Assembly: GCA_002118135.1 (NCBI GenBank)
Contig: BDIU01000404.1
Span: 62,001 to 126,000 of the forward strand
DNA length: 64,000 bases
Source: Trebouxia sp. TZW2008
Taxonomy: Eukaryota > Chlorophyta > Trebouxiophyceae > Trebouxiales > Trebouxiaceae
Direction: 5' to 3'
How positions within the stretch are numbered: the stretch's first letter is position 1; each line of letters begins with the position of its first letter. Positions 35,707 to 48,057 of the stretch are shown here, in pieces. The notes beneath the pieces are model-generated. The model made no database searches. It worked only from the letters and a program-made list of their open reading frames with translations, and was not told the origin of the DNA. Made by a program: the position numbers and the translations under genes.

Positions 35707-36499
35707 GCAAATGTTCAGTGTCGAAGAGGCTGCACTGAGCAAAATGCAGTCAGACATTGCTGTGCAAAGCGTGGGGCGCAGTGCACAATGTATACTGGTG
35801 CTGTACACTATTCATGGCTGTAGTGACAATCTACTGTCAGTCAGGGAAATTGCCGTTGACATTGATATGCAGTTCAGACGCTTTGGCTGCAAATTGATTG
35901 AGTAGATACTGACAGTATGCACCTTTTTGTCACGATGGATGACACACACTACATATGTTAGTATATGCAGGCCACAAAGCTGTAATCAATGTTGGAGGGT
36001 CATGCTAACAGGTCACCAAAAGTCATAATTCAAATGCGTACACAGTCTGCCCAACAGTGTTTGAAGCTGTGTTTGGAGATTGGACCAGAGGTTATCACTA
36101 CTCGCAAAGCTCGTGACCCACACCATGCTTCAGCCAGTGATCTCAATCAACCTGTCAGTCAACAACCGGTCTCATCAATGACATCTCTTCTAGATACGTG
36201 CACATGCATACATCTATGCTATTGTCTTTGTACACTGCCTACATAATCAAGCTGAACAGCATTGCTTACTGCTGCAATACCACTGTGGGACAATGAAAAC
36301 ATCTAGTCCTCAGAAGGTCAACGCGTAATCAAAATCACTATCCAGGACACAGGATGAAAATACAAGTTTGATTTGTTAGTCCAAGATGCACCTGTACGAA
36401 CTGAAACTTACCAGTCAAACTTGTACGATCTGAAGGGTGAGACCTTCATATGATCAGCTGGATTTTGCACAAACAAGCAGAATCAAATAATATGCATCC
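35707..36499. other. Convergent intergenic region
   Basis: About 790 bases between the stop of the USP gene (+) and the stop of the GT90 gene (-). It should hold both 3' UTRs. No coding segment is supported. Confidence 0.5.
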
Positions 36500-38472
36500 T
36501 CAGGATGATGCTAAGCCCGCTGTCAACTCCTGCAACCTCCAAGGGTTAAGCAACAACCTTGAGTATTCTTCCAACAGCTGAACTGAATAGCATTCCTGGC
36601 CACGTCGTGATAGGTAAAATGCATTGAAGCTCTTTGCATGCTGTACGATTCTAGCAACCTCTTCAGGGTGATCTCTTGCCCATTGGATCCTATCTATCAG
36701 GTCAGTTCCTTTATCCAGTTCAGGGTCATTCAGCTCAAATCTGACTGGAATGTAATGCTTGCCAGGAACCAACAAGGCGGTGTACCATTCCTCTTCGGCA
36801 CTAGCAATGTTGAGCACAACAGAGTCTGAAGCCAGGTACTGTTTGAGGCGTTTTGAGCCACACCAGCCGTCCACAAAGATAACATACTGGTATTCCCTCA
36901 CTTGCTCAGGGATTGACTGACGTGGGGTGACACCAAAAGTCTGCTTGTCTTCGTCTGAAACCTGGTCAAAGACACCGCCTTGATACTGGTTGATGCCGCT
37001 GTGCACATAGTCAGGGTGCTCCCTGCCTGCTACCAAGACAGCACGCCTAACGCCTTTATGCCACCCTGCAGGGCAGACGATACATTTGTAAGTTGCAGAG
37101 GTTGTTGCGGGTCCGGGAGTGAGGGGGGTGGGTGGGTTGGGCCCGGCCTTGGTTGAGCCCTCAGCCCAGCCTGTTTGGCAAATATCTGCAGCATCAGTCT
37201 TGTGTCGATTGCTGAAGCAGCCAGTCATTGGAGGACCCACTATGCATTTGAAAAGATGCCTAAGCTAGACATTACTCATCCGATCATGTACAGCATAAGC
37301 ACATGTTTGAGTCAAATGCATAAATTTGAGCAAGTAACGCTGTGGCAAGCCACTGATGCTTTGGACTCTTGCGGCTATCTTGACACAAGTTTGCTAAACA
37401 CATCTCAAAACGCCCAGATGTTCTGGACATCACATAGCGCTGGCATCCTCATCAGCACATACTGGGAGCAATGCCATGACTTTGCTCAACAAAATATTCT
37501 GCCTTGAGGACATCCCTTCTTGGACAAGCAGAAACCAATGAATGTTGCAGGACGTTCGCGCACCTGTTGGGCCGCCCATGAAAATAGCTTGAGGTTTCCT
37601 CTGGTCTGTCTCAGTGAAGGGCGTACACCCCTCACCACAGCCCAAGTCAGGTTCTGTGTCATCAATCTCAGGCAGTGGAAGGTTGGAGTATAGCTTGGGC
37701 ACATTGCAGTAGCCAAACCAAGGGCCTCCGCCCACGTCTTCATCGCGGACTGGCCAGTCGTTTTCATTGTAGGCAATGGGCATGTCTGGGAACTGGATTT
37801 TGTCCAGCAACCTGCGCTCAGCTGCATTGTGTCAAGGCTGTGCTTACGCTGATACAGCAACCACCATGCAACTTGGGCTTCAGTGCTTGGTGATGCTGAT
37901 ATCATGGTTGATCTGTGCTGAGTGTTACGTGTTAGGTATGGGCGCGTTAAGACGAGCAGTGATTGACATCATGTAATTGCTTGAGGTCTATGAATAAGAT
38001 GCACTTAGGCAAACATGCATGCACTATGCTGCGCTGGTTCTGCAAACATGGGCAATGCAGATGCGCCTACTTGAGCAAAGTGATGCCTCACAATCTGACA
38101 AGCACCTCACCTTTCCATGAGCGGCTTGAAATAAGCTGTGAAGCCTGCAGAAAACTCGCCCTGACTTTCTCGGGCTGCCATTTTGGGATCAGGGTAGTGA
38201 AATGTGTTGTTCACAAGATATGCCACAGGTCTGGCATTGTCCATGTACTGAGCGTGTTTGCCATCAGGCAGCTGGAGATTCAGTACGTCATCCACCCTTA
38301 TGCCACCTTGATACCGTGATAGGTACCTCTGTATGAGAGGGGCATAGTCTGCCTGATATGCTTTGCAGTGATTGTGCAGCCACTGCTTTGACGTCAACTT
38401 CTGTGCTGATACTGATGGAATTGCGAGACTGATAAGCAGCCAGGGAGCAAGCGAACGCAGGAGCGCTGCCAT
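36500..38472 (-). CDS. GT90 (CAP10/POGLUT-type) glycosyltransferase
   Basis: Three exons (38111-38472, 37564-37811, 36500-37065) close in phase to 391 residues and end in TGA. The N-terminus is a signal peptide (APWLLISLAIPSVSA), so the protein enters the secretory pathway and probably works in the ER or Golgi lumen. The C-terminal half has the GT90/CAP10 hallmarks: YVIFVDGWCGSKRLKQYLAS, SVVLNIASAEEEWYTALLVP, KHYIPVRFELND, then a helical segment with WARDHPEEVARIV. Family members transfer sugars such as glucose or xylose to protein or glycan acceptors from nucleotide sugars; donor and acceptor here cannot be inferred. The length is typical. No KDEL-type ER retention signal is seen at the C-terminus (AGLASS). 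Confidence 0.85.
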
Positions 38473-41415
38473 CGTGCCAGCAAGCGGGAACGCCCGCCGC
38501 TGTAGGTCACGTTAACCAACTTTGGCTCAGGCCTAGGCTATTGCAAAAGCCTGCAGGGTCGGCCGAGCCAGTGTCAGAATCCTGTTGGCGACAACTTAGA
38601 GAGTCTGCTGCAGGAAGAAGGACTGCTGCGCAGCAAATCAGCGTAGTCGGGGCGTGCTTCAGCCAGGCAACTGCAAGCGGTCTGCAGATTCTCACCATAG
38701 CCGCGACAGGTGCACAACGCCACTCGACAGCGCTGCAGCTAACTGTAGCCTCGACGATGCACACGAGTGGCCTTAATTTCACAAAAGCCCAGTGCGCGTT
38801 CTGAATCTACGATATCTTTTAGCGAGCTCGGATGGTAGAATCGGACGACATTTTCAACGTACGCAAAATGAACCTGACGCTCCACCCTGGCGAGGCTGTT
38901 GGAAAGAGGCAGTTGATCGATTCCTGCACTGAAGGCTGCGAAACTCTGCAGCTCTCAAGCGGAACGCGGAAGAACTCGCTGGCTCGCCCTTGATCGTTTC
39001 CGTGAGTTCAGCTTTACCTCGACTGCGGGATTAGTCACAAAAGCAGTCACAGAGGGCTTGAGCTTGGCACTACCAAGATGCGGTCGCAAACGGAGTCGCT
39101 GCGATACTTCACAGAAGCCAGGCTCCTGCTTTACAGCAGATATGCCCCTTAATTCTGAGCTTGGTTTGCTGACTTCGGCGGTGGCAGGCCTTTGATCTCT
39201 CAAAGATGCGTGCACGAGAGGGTGCAGCCTTTAGTCCCGACAGCAGTTTGAGCGCTTATCTGATGCGCTGAAATGGTGCTTACACACTAGTGTGTTGTCG
39301 GCAGGCGAAGCGTGAAACGTTCACATGCATCTGAACGGCGACTGTATTGGCCTACTCCTTTACCTGGAGTGATGTAGTGGTCCCAAAGCACGACCCAGGT
39401 AGCAAGCACACAGTGAGGTCCTGCTCTCGCCAGTCACTTCGATTCACGCAGTCAAGCAGCATGTCCAGCATCAGATACAAGCAGCTAACACCATCCTGCA
39501 GCCAGAAATTGCAAGGTTGCAACTGCTGGGAAGACTGGCTGTGCAAAACTGTGTCCTTGCCTCAGATATAACGTTCAGCTGGCATCTCAACATGCCAACG
39601 TTGGCAGCATGCACACTTTTGAAAGTTCAAGCTTGGCGATGCAGGACAGTACTGCTGTCGAGGTTACACCAAGGACAGGCCTGAGCCAAGATTGCAGTAG
39701 GCATGCAAGCCATGATCTGCACCGGCCAGGGTATCAGCTCACAGCCATCAGAATTTCAAATTGACCACTTTTTGTGTCTGACATTGCACAGCCCAATGTC
39801 TGTCAGGTTTGATGGTGATACAACAACAGGAGCGACAGCTCTGACCTTGCGTTGATGGTCCCAGTAGTGGGCAACACATGCTGCTCTACACACTGCAACA
39901 GTGGTAGCTTGTAGGAGGTTCAGAAATGTAAGCGAAGCCAGGACTCTCAGCTGAAGGTGCTGAGAAAGCTTTACACATGATGAGACTAGATTATTGCTGA
40001 AGGGTATGCATTTGCCAATGTCAATTTTGCCATCTGTGCATCAGAGTGCAATGTGAATAGTGTACTGAGAGGAGCTGATGCTCCTTGGAGTATGGGTCTG
40101 CTTGACGCTTAGACATCAATTTCACACAGATTCAGACCTGTACACTAGCCTAAAACCACCAAAGTCATGGCAGGAGAGAGAGAGAGCAATTTTACAGGCC
40201 CTCGTCGTTCAACAAGAATGGGCACGTGGTAGCTCCAGAAGCCCCGCTTGTTCAACGATGTTCTTTCTCTCTCTCTCTTAGCCAGATGTAGCTGACGTCA
40301 ACCCAGCACATTCCTGTCGACCACGGTCTGATCTCGCGGTCTTGTAGACAGGGTACTTACGCTCTGCCGTGCGCTCACTCTCTGCGTCGGCCTGAAATCT
40401 GTGGAGCTACATTACTATAGGAAGACGGCACGGCAAGCTGTGGCTGCTTCGTGGTTGTCCTGCGGCTCAACCTCGGAGGCAGCTGAAGCTGACAGACTCT
40501 GTAGGAAGCAGACTGCGTGCAGGAAGGGCAGAGTGCAGTCAGGAAGCACCCGCTGACAGGCTGTCGCGCAGCGTGAACAGGCAAACTTTACCTTGTCACA
40601 TTCGATGGCAACGTTAGTTGCCAGCGTAGCACTAAGAACCCTGGTTGCCTGCTTGCTGATCACAGCTTTCAACATGCCTACCCTCACACAAGGTTCGGAA
40701 TTGCAGGGCAGAGCAAGGCAGAGGACATACTGAACAGAACAGACTGCAAGCTCTTGACTTGGGAACAGAGCAGCAGCAGCAACAAGCGTGTGCATTTTAA
40801 GCAGCCTCTCTTGCACATTCAGGTGCACAGCTGTTACTTCCTGCTGCAAATCTGCCTTTGAACTGACATGTTACAATTTATACTCATTTGCAGTGGTGAC
40901 TTGGGCGCAACGCAAGATGCTGTTGTATAGCAGTCAGCTGCCTGTCCATGCTGGTGGATGATGTAGAAGGTGTCATGTTTGTTAGGATCTGACTTTGATC
41001 ACCAATCTTATATCAGAGGGCGTACAGGGTGCTGGCAGGAATCTGCTTGCCGGTGTGAAAGGCATGTGCTGTGCTGAGTGCTGTGTTGACTAGTACAGTT
41101 GTGCTTGTTTCCTTGGGGGGCCTTTTTGCATCTTTGTGTATTGGTGCTTGCGCTTGTCCTTGCAAGCAGCAGGACTAGTTTGGCTCAAGCAACTGTTACA
41201 GCTGTTTCTTTGTTGCAGACACCCTGTATTGACGGTGATCAATAGACACATGTGCGCAGCCTTCAAGATTCATCATGCACTTATCCTTTATCGACATTGC
41301 CTGCTCTGTAGATGACGCAGCACACTTGTAGTGTAGCTTCTATTTTTAGTCTTGTACCAGCTACCAGGATTTGTACATGCTTGTTGCAGCAGCTGACTCT
41401 GCTCTGCAGGTGTCA
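38473..41415. other. Long intergenic region
   Basis: About 2.9 kb between the divergent GT90 gene and nuclease-kinase gene. Short open stretches exist (for example 38832 plus strand, MVESDDIFNVRKMNLTL, and a Cys-rich minus-strand one at 40415-40849), but none joins into a gene. An imperfect inverted repeat with AG/CT-rich arms lies at 40171-40283. Promoters of both neighbours should be here. Confidence 0.4.
40171..40283. repeat. Imperfect inverted repeat with GA/TC arms
   Basis: The left arm starts with a GA-rich run and continues to tcgttcaacaag. The right arm holds cttgttcaacga and a TC run ending ctctctta. The arms pair in antiparallel order over two segments, with an unpaired insert in the left arm, so a hairpin about 110 bases long is possible. 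Confidence 0.55.
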
Positions 41416-44001
41416 ATGGTCACGGTAGCACAATTCATTGATTCCATTGAGCATCTCAATGCTGGCAGCAAGGCTGCTTTGAAAAGGCATGTGCAAATGG
41501 ATGAGTTTGGAGCCAGTTTGGATGCTGACTGTGATGACCTGTTCAAGGAAGCTTTGCGGGAAAATCTGCCGACAACGTTCAATGCTCTTCAACGTACGGC
41601 AGCCAAGCGAGTCCTACAACAGCCTGGTGAGTACTTGTGTATTGTCCCTAAAGGTGTTGCTATGCCGCTTTGGCTAGCTTGTACATCTCTTGATGTCTTG
41701 CCTTTTCTTTTGTGAGTGTGCTTGCAGCTTCATTCTAAGCTCGTGAGTAATGAAGCTTTGTGAAACTGTATTGCGTACGCTTCTCTTTGAACCACTTTCA
41801 TATTGGAAAAATGTGTTGGAATAATTAAATTCCAGTGACAGCCCACAAAAGGTATCAATGTTGTCCATGCTCAAGTGGTTGCATATGGCAAGACTCAATT
41901 AGCGCGTGACATGATGAACTTCAAGTTGCTGCCTTGCTGTCAACAGTGTCCAGAGTATGACCCCCGTCCAGAATTGTCACATATGCAGGCACCAGACAGA
42001 CTTTGACAGATCATAGCCGAGCCATCATGGACGCTTTGTTTGCATCCTTTGATGAAGCAACTTTCCCAAGGCAACTCAGCGTTCCACAGCTTACAAAGCT
42101 GCTAGAGTCACCACTTGCAACTCATGTGCCTCTGCCATCATCAACATATCAGAGTGTACATCAAATGTACCCAGACTTGTTTGTTGAGGAGACTTTTGCT
42201 TCAGCTCCTCTGCTGGCTTCAACATTGGTGAAAGCGTTGCAGATACCTTGGCCTACAGGTTCTCCTTCTGAGCTTCTCTATACCCAATTTTGGTCAAATG
42301 TTGGGTATGCTTTACCTGAATTCATTGGACGTCAGCTGGGATTAAACATCTCTGAAAGCAGGTGTGATGCTGTTCTTCAAGTGCTTTGCCTTGAGGCAGG
42401 ATTGGTAGGTTCAACATGAAGCGTATTGTTATGCAGGGACACAGAAGATGCCAGCATTACCATAGCTGACAAGCGCCGCGATTACATGCTGCATGTAGAC
42501 AATGTATTGGTGGTTGGCGGGGAGGACAAGCCTAAGCGGGAGCTTATGGCACAAGCTGTCCAAGAGCTCGTAGCTAAGCACAAGGGTGCAAATGCTGCAG
42601 TGTATGGCGAGTTGGGGTACTTGATCTTACTTGCTACAGCTGCAGATGCTGTTAGCGTCTTTGCGCTCAACCTGGGTCAAGATTCTCGGCTGGAGCCACT
42701 CATACCAGAGTTTGTGGTGAGTCATGCAAAGCGTTTGCAATTGCAAACGACAATCTGGTGTATAATGAAATGCTTAACCTCAGTTCAAGTGGAAGTTGCA
42801 GATGGTGGACCTGGTGGGGCGGCAGCGCATCATGAAGTTGTTCATCAATTTGATCAGATGGCTTAGGACTGTGCATGTCCTGTCCTTGCTGCCGCCGCCT
42901 CCTCCAGCTCGGCTGTTGGTTCCATTCAAGAGGTCCTCACCCTATCCAGGTAAAGACTCATCTTACTGCATTTCTTGATAAGGATACATTTGACTCTCAG
43001 TAGCTGTTCTGCAAATGCAGCATACGCATGACAACGAATGGAACCTGAAATGATTTTCATTTTGGACACGTTCATTCATTGATCTGGTATGCAAAGAGCT
43101 CATGTCAATAGCACCTCAAACCGCCCGGCACCAACAAGGTGGCTTGAAAAGTTGCTTGCACCTGTTCAAATTTGCACACTGTTTGCAGCTGACGAAGCGG
43201 GTCACCAGCAAAGCGAAGTACAGATTACCCTTGGCTTCAAAGGTGTGGAGAAGCAGTTTACAATTCCAGGGCAGCTTGTCCAGGAGCTCTTGGACGTGTA
43301 CGGCTTGCTGCAACACCTTCAACTGCCTGGAACTGTACAATGCAAATCCTTAGAGGTCAGCAAACCTCATGCGCAATGATGTATGAATGTGCATTCCAAG
43401 CCGCATTACATTTTCTGATTATCAATGGTCTCATGCACAGCACATGACATCTTCAAAAGTCACCACAATCATTTGCATGGCATTAGGCATGATCTTAGCC
43501 AAGAGTGTGCAGGTGAACAGCGAGCAAATGAAGCTGAAACATCCCATGTCAAAACAAAGGAAAGCGTTTTGGAGAAGCAGGAGCTGCTCCATCAAACTGA
43601 GACTGGAGCCTGTGGGGGCCCTTGTCCGCATTGCTGGGCCAGCACAGTTGCGCAGCCTAGTTTCGTGTATCTTGACAGTGTTGGAGAACATTCATGAGCA
43701 TGGCTTTGTGCATCGTGACATCCGCCTGGACAATGTTGTGAGAGTCAATAACGGCTGGCTTCTGATTGATTGGGAACTAGCCGGAAGAACAAATCAACTA
43801 GTATGGTGGGAGGGGAAGCTGTTGCCAAATGAAGTTAAGCACAGAACACAACCTTACACATGCAAAACAGATCTGTGGCAGCTTGGCATGCTTATCAAGA
43901 CAGCTACAAGCTGTGTTGATGTAGCGTTCACATCCTTTGCTGATCGTTTGTTGGCTGGGGACTTTGCCACTGCAGCTTCAGCACAAGCATCATTGTGTTG
44001 A
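41416..44001 (+). CDS. PD-(D/E)XK nuclease-fold plus protein-kinase-fold protein, Crinkler-like
   Basis: Six exons (41416-41626, 41989-42361, 42437-42716, 42784-42949, 43189-43355, 43513-44001) close in phase to 561 residues ending in TGA. Around residues 195-240 is a restriction-endonuclease-like core: KRRDYMLHVDNVLVVGGEDK, with the D and ExK spacing expected of PD-(D/E)XK folds. The last exon is a divergent protein kinase C-lobe: a catalytic loop HRDIRLDNVV at about 467-476, LLIDWELAG in place of DFG, then a DLWQLGML helix. This nuclease-plus-kinase order is known from the Crinkler-RHS type of eukaryotic effector or conflict proteins. The N-terminal part is helical and carries neither an NTPase nor a signal peptide. 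No Gly-rich loop is clear, so kinase activity is uncertain. The start at 41416 is the first ATG in the first clear exon; an upstream exon is possible. Confidence 0.7.
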
Positions 44002-44949
44002 CTGTGGGTTGTGGACGGGTGTACGCTACTGTGCAGTTTGAATTAGTTTGACAAACTTTGACGGCTTACCTGTATTTGACTTTACCTTGTACCCTAAAAG
44101 CGACTCCCCTCGAAATCATGCGATGCAAGATTTTGCTTGCATTATGTGAATGCATGCGTTTGCACACAAATCGCATAGCAAAGCCACAGACGCATTGTAC
44201 TTTGGATTGTAGATGTGCAGCCCAGGCTAGCGCATGTGGCTTGATGACATGTCCCATATATGTCCCCCCTGTTTTGGTAGGGATACATCAAATGCTCTGT
44301 TTGGGAGCTGATAGGAGCGTGTAGGTATCGAGGCGACTGTGAAATAATGTCAATCGCTAAGTCCAGATAGATGTGAGTCATGGCCTTCGAAGTGCCTTTT
44401 TGTAAGTTGTCGCATTGGCTGTCATAAATGAGATACCAGTCGTGGTCTTTCTTGCTACTTTCATGTTTTAGGTGGCTGTCGAAAATGAGTCCCTTGCCAT
44501 ACTGGTGCTAATCCAGATTTTTGGAGGTATTTAGAGCATATCGAGGTGGATCGGGGCACAGAAGCAAGCTTTATCGTTCGTCTTCTGAGGCCGCCATTCC
44601 ACGTGACCGATCACGTCGTCCCGAGAAGGCCCGAGAAAGCCACGAGAAGGCGATTTTACATGCTTCAGCTAGACAACAAGTCTAATCGCATGTGCCACAA
44701 GTGGCAAACTCTACTTCAATCAACTGCACTGTGTGATTGTATCATTGTAAGTCATGAGCGACAACAAAAACAAAACACGATAAGCAAAAAAAGTGCAAAT
44801 CAATCAGGCATAGTGATCATGTGCAGCATGACACAAAGACGATCCAGTACAGTGCAAAAGTCAGCTCGAATTCTTAACTCAAGACGAGTGCAATTGCCAA
44901 AGACCAACAGCTGCCCTGCACATTACCAGTAAGCCATAAGAGCAAGAAT
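44002..44949. other. Convergent intergenic region
   Basis: About 950 bases between the nuclease-kinase gene (+) and the vWA gene (-), holding both 3' ends. No coding segment is supported, and no long repeat is seen. Confidence 0.5.
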
Positions 44950-47198
44950 TCAAAGGATACTGTGGAACACAGTGCGAGGATCAGACTTGGCATGTGCAGT
45001 CTTGGAAGAGCTGCCAATCCCCTTGCCTGATCCAAAGAAGGCACTGCGCCTCATGGAGTCCCTGATGCTTTCAACCACCAGAGGAATGAATGTCGAGGCG
45101 TCTGCAGAGCGGTCCAAGACCTTGAACACAGCATTCTGGCTGTGCTCATACTCTTTGGCAAAAATCTCTGTCATGCGTGTTGTAGAGGTGTTGATCTGGG
45201 CAAAGTAGTAGTTGACCCTGTTGCTGCAGAGCTGCTTGACGTATCTCTCGGGCATGTTTCCTGCAGCGCCAAAGTCATGCTTGACAAGTGTATCAGTAGA
45301 TGCAGATGATTGAACAAGACTCCAACTGAGGCAGCAGAAGAGGCAACTATGCAATCTGCCCTTTTAGGGTTTACACAATGTACGAGCTGTTGTGAGTAGC
45401 TATTGTGCTTCTTGTGTGGAAAAAAGCCAGCTGTGATGCTGCACAAAAGCTATCAGGAGCTGAGCTGCATGAACAGCAAGAGCAGTGGCACTGGCAGAAT
45501 ATGCCTGCTTGCAGACAGCGCTCTGGTGCACAGCGGTTGCTCTGCATATACACTGGTTAATCTGATTACACTGACTGGTCTGCATATGCAAGCAATTCAT
45601 CTGCATGCGCACTCTGATTGATCAACATGTGCTCACTACTGGGTTGAGTATGCTCAGTGACTGGTTTGCATATGCACATTGATAGATCTGCATGTACATT
45701 GCTTGCATACCGTGAGGGCAGCCTGAAGGGTGGTGGTCATTAGCCCGCCCATTGTGATACTTGGAGCCATGAGCCGGCGCATCCCCAAAATGGATCAGCA
45801 GCTTGGTGCTAGACTTCCAAGACAGCTTCAGCGCCTCCTGCACATCAAATACAGCAGCTGTTGCACAACAAGACCGTTTTGACTCTTCCTCAATTCATTC
45901 ACTGCAATTGTACATGTAACAAGACTTCACAAGCCTGTTTGCACATTGAACCCAAGACACAGATTGTGCACTGAGATCTGGATGCGATGCAATGCACTGC
46001 AATGCAACGCAGCTGACACATTTTCTGGCGTTTGAGCCAGAGGACGACTAATGACATTGTACAGTTCAGCATATCAAGTCTGTCCCATGGCATTGCCATG
46101 CTGCGTGGTACTTACCTTCAATCCTCCAGCTACATCCTCACACTCATCGCCACCACCAGTGGCACGCACACCACTCAGGAAGTTGCTTATGCTGGTGATG
46201 TCTTGCTTCCCAACAAAGTCAGCTGTCTGCAACCGCCTGTCTCCATCACAAAAGTCTCGGTAGATCACACAAGCCTACAGCAATAGCTTACTTCAGGCCT
46301 GCCAGACATCACATACAAAGCTTTCATGCGATCTTGCAAACTTCACCTACCACACGTGTCACTGCTTCAGGGTGGACTGTGCCTGCTGCTGCCATGATCT
46401 CGTTTGCTTTGGTTTTACAAGCATTCAAGCACCAACCCTGCAAGCCATTCAAGATTGCAAACAGGTGTTTGTACAGAGCAGTGTACTGCTGCAAACATAG
46501 CACATGACAGGCACAACTGAGAGAGCAGGCTCAGGGGCGTAAGCGAGACAGACTACTGAACATTTACCATAGAGCTAGTGCCATCCATCAGCATGCAGAT
46601 GTCAACTCCCTTCTCCCTTGTTTCCAGGTCTTTCATTGCAGATTTCATTTCGCTGCGAGCAATGCTGCTCTTGGTCAAACTGCTGCTCTGCATTCAGCAC
46701 AGCGCCAAATGAGAATGACAGTCGGCATGCCGTGGGGTGTGTGTTGCAGTTGCTTGCTGCAGACAGTGCATGGCAGGAGTTTGATATCTCACAAAGATTC
46801 CTTTCAATCCATAAACTTACCAGGGCTGCCGAGCGAGCTTTTGAGGCTGCAGCTGCCTTCAAAGTCGTCAGCTTGCTCAAACCATCGCCGGAAGCAAGAG
46901 CATCGGCCAGAGCAGTATTCTTCGCCTCCATCTCCTTCAACTCCGCGCGCGGCCCTGCAAGCTTGCTTTCGCGGCGAGAGGTTGACTTGACCGCCGAAGC
47001 CGACTCGAAGGCTGCCAGCTGAGCTTTCAGTCTGGCGTTCTCTGCAGCCAGGTCAGTGGCTGCAACTGCATGCGGTGACGCAGATGTTGTGGCAGGCTCA
47101 GCCTGCAGTGCCTCGAGCTCAGCAGCATATTGTTTCTCCTCAGCCTCGAGCCTGGCTAGTGCGTGATCGTCGTCATCACTAAAGCTGCCCGCGGACAT
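44950..47198 (-). CDS. vWA-domain protein of the VwkA (alpha-kinase-associated) type, without a kinase domain
   Basis: Six exons (46821-47198, 46568-46687, 46351-46437, 46116-46274, 45711-45837, 44950-45260) close in phase to 393 residues ending in TGA. Residues 1-125 are an acidic coiled-coil region (LARLEAEEKQYAAELEALQ). The rest is a von Willebrand A fold: MIDAS-like VDICMLMDGTSSM, VIYRDFCDGDRRLQ, SGVRATGGGDECEDVAGGL, LLIHFGDAPAHGSKYH, and NYYFAQINTSTTRM. These motifs match the vWA domain of VwkA-type proteins, where it precedes an alpha-kinase domain. Here the frame ends at HSIL followed by TGA. A separate alpha-kinase gene lies about 10 kb away. A possible earlier ATG at 47216 adds six residues. 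The role is likely metal-dependent partner binding. Confidence 0.85.
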
Positions 47199-48057
47199 GG
47201 CTGCTGGACGAAGCAAAGCAAGAGGAGAGACAACTGTGATGTAGACGGCGATGAGGACTGACTTGCATGGTCTAATAACAGGCGTCCGCAGCGCGTTGGT
47301 GTTTGCACTTTCCCGTAAAGTTAAACGACACCTCTGATAGACCCGTGTTTGTGCCTCTTGCGTTGTGCGTCAACTCTGCAGCAGATTTGAGACCTGCCTC
47401 ATCGCCTTTGGTGATCAGCAGTATGGTGAATTTGCCGCAACGATGAGCACAGGCATCGACCTGCATTGGAGCGGGAACACGGCTTTCTACACGGGAACAT
47501 GGCAACGGGTTGCGCCCTGAAATGCGCTCAGCGTATCGCAAGCGCGACATTTTTTCCATATTGGCCAGCATGATCAAAGCACAAACGAAACCAGGAAGTG
47601 AGTGTCAAAATCAATGGATCCATTGACTTCACACGTCTCTTGAGCTTTGACTAAATCGAACTGGAACCAAGACTTTGTCGGCATCTGAGCCGTCAAATTG
47701 AATGCTTTGCACATACCATACCAATATTGATCAATATTTTCATGAAGCGTACAATATTCATGTCATGCTGTCTACACAAAATTGTGCGGTCAAACTCGAC
47801 GTGTGCATGCTTTTCCATTTGGCTGCAGCCTTTTCATCTGATGCAGCAATACACACACCTCACAGCCAAAGAGTCTGACACATAATTGCTCATAACATAG
47901 TTTCTCAAATGCATGATTGCTGACTGCTGGAAACAGCAACAGTAACTACAGCACTGTCAAATGCCGATCGCAGGCTACACAGCATAAGATCCCCATGCCC
48001 AGAACCCAACTGTGTTTTGTCAGGAACCTACACAGCAACATCTTCAAAAGGACTGCG
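47199..48057. other. Intergenic region
   Basis: About 860 bases between two minus-strand genes, so it should contain the vWA promoter and the 3' UTR of the next gene downstream on the strand. A short open minus-strand stretch at 47272-47577 is unsupported as a gene. Confidence 0.45.

Noticed and set aside
40415..40849. Cys-rich minus-strand open frame of 144 codons
   Set aside because: No signal peptide, regular Cys spacing or splice continuation. Treated as non-coding.
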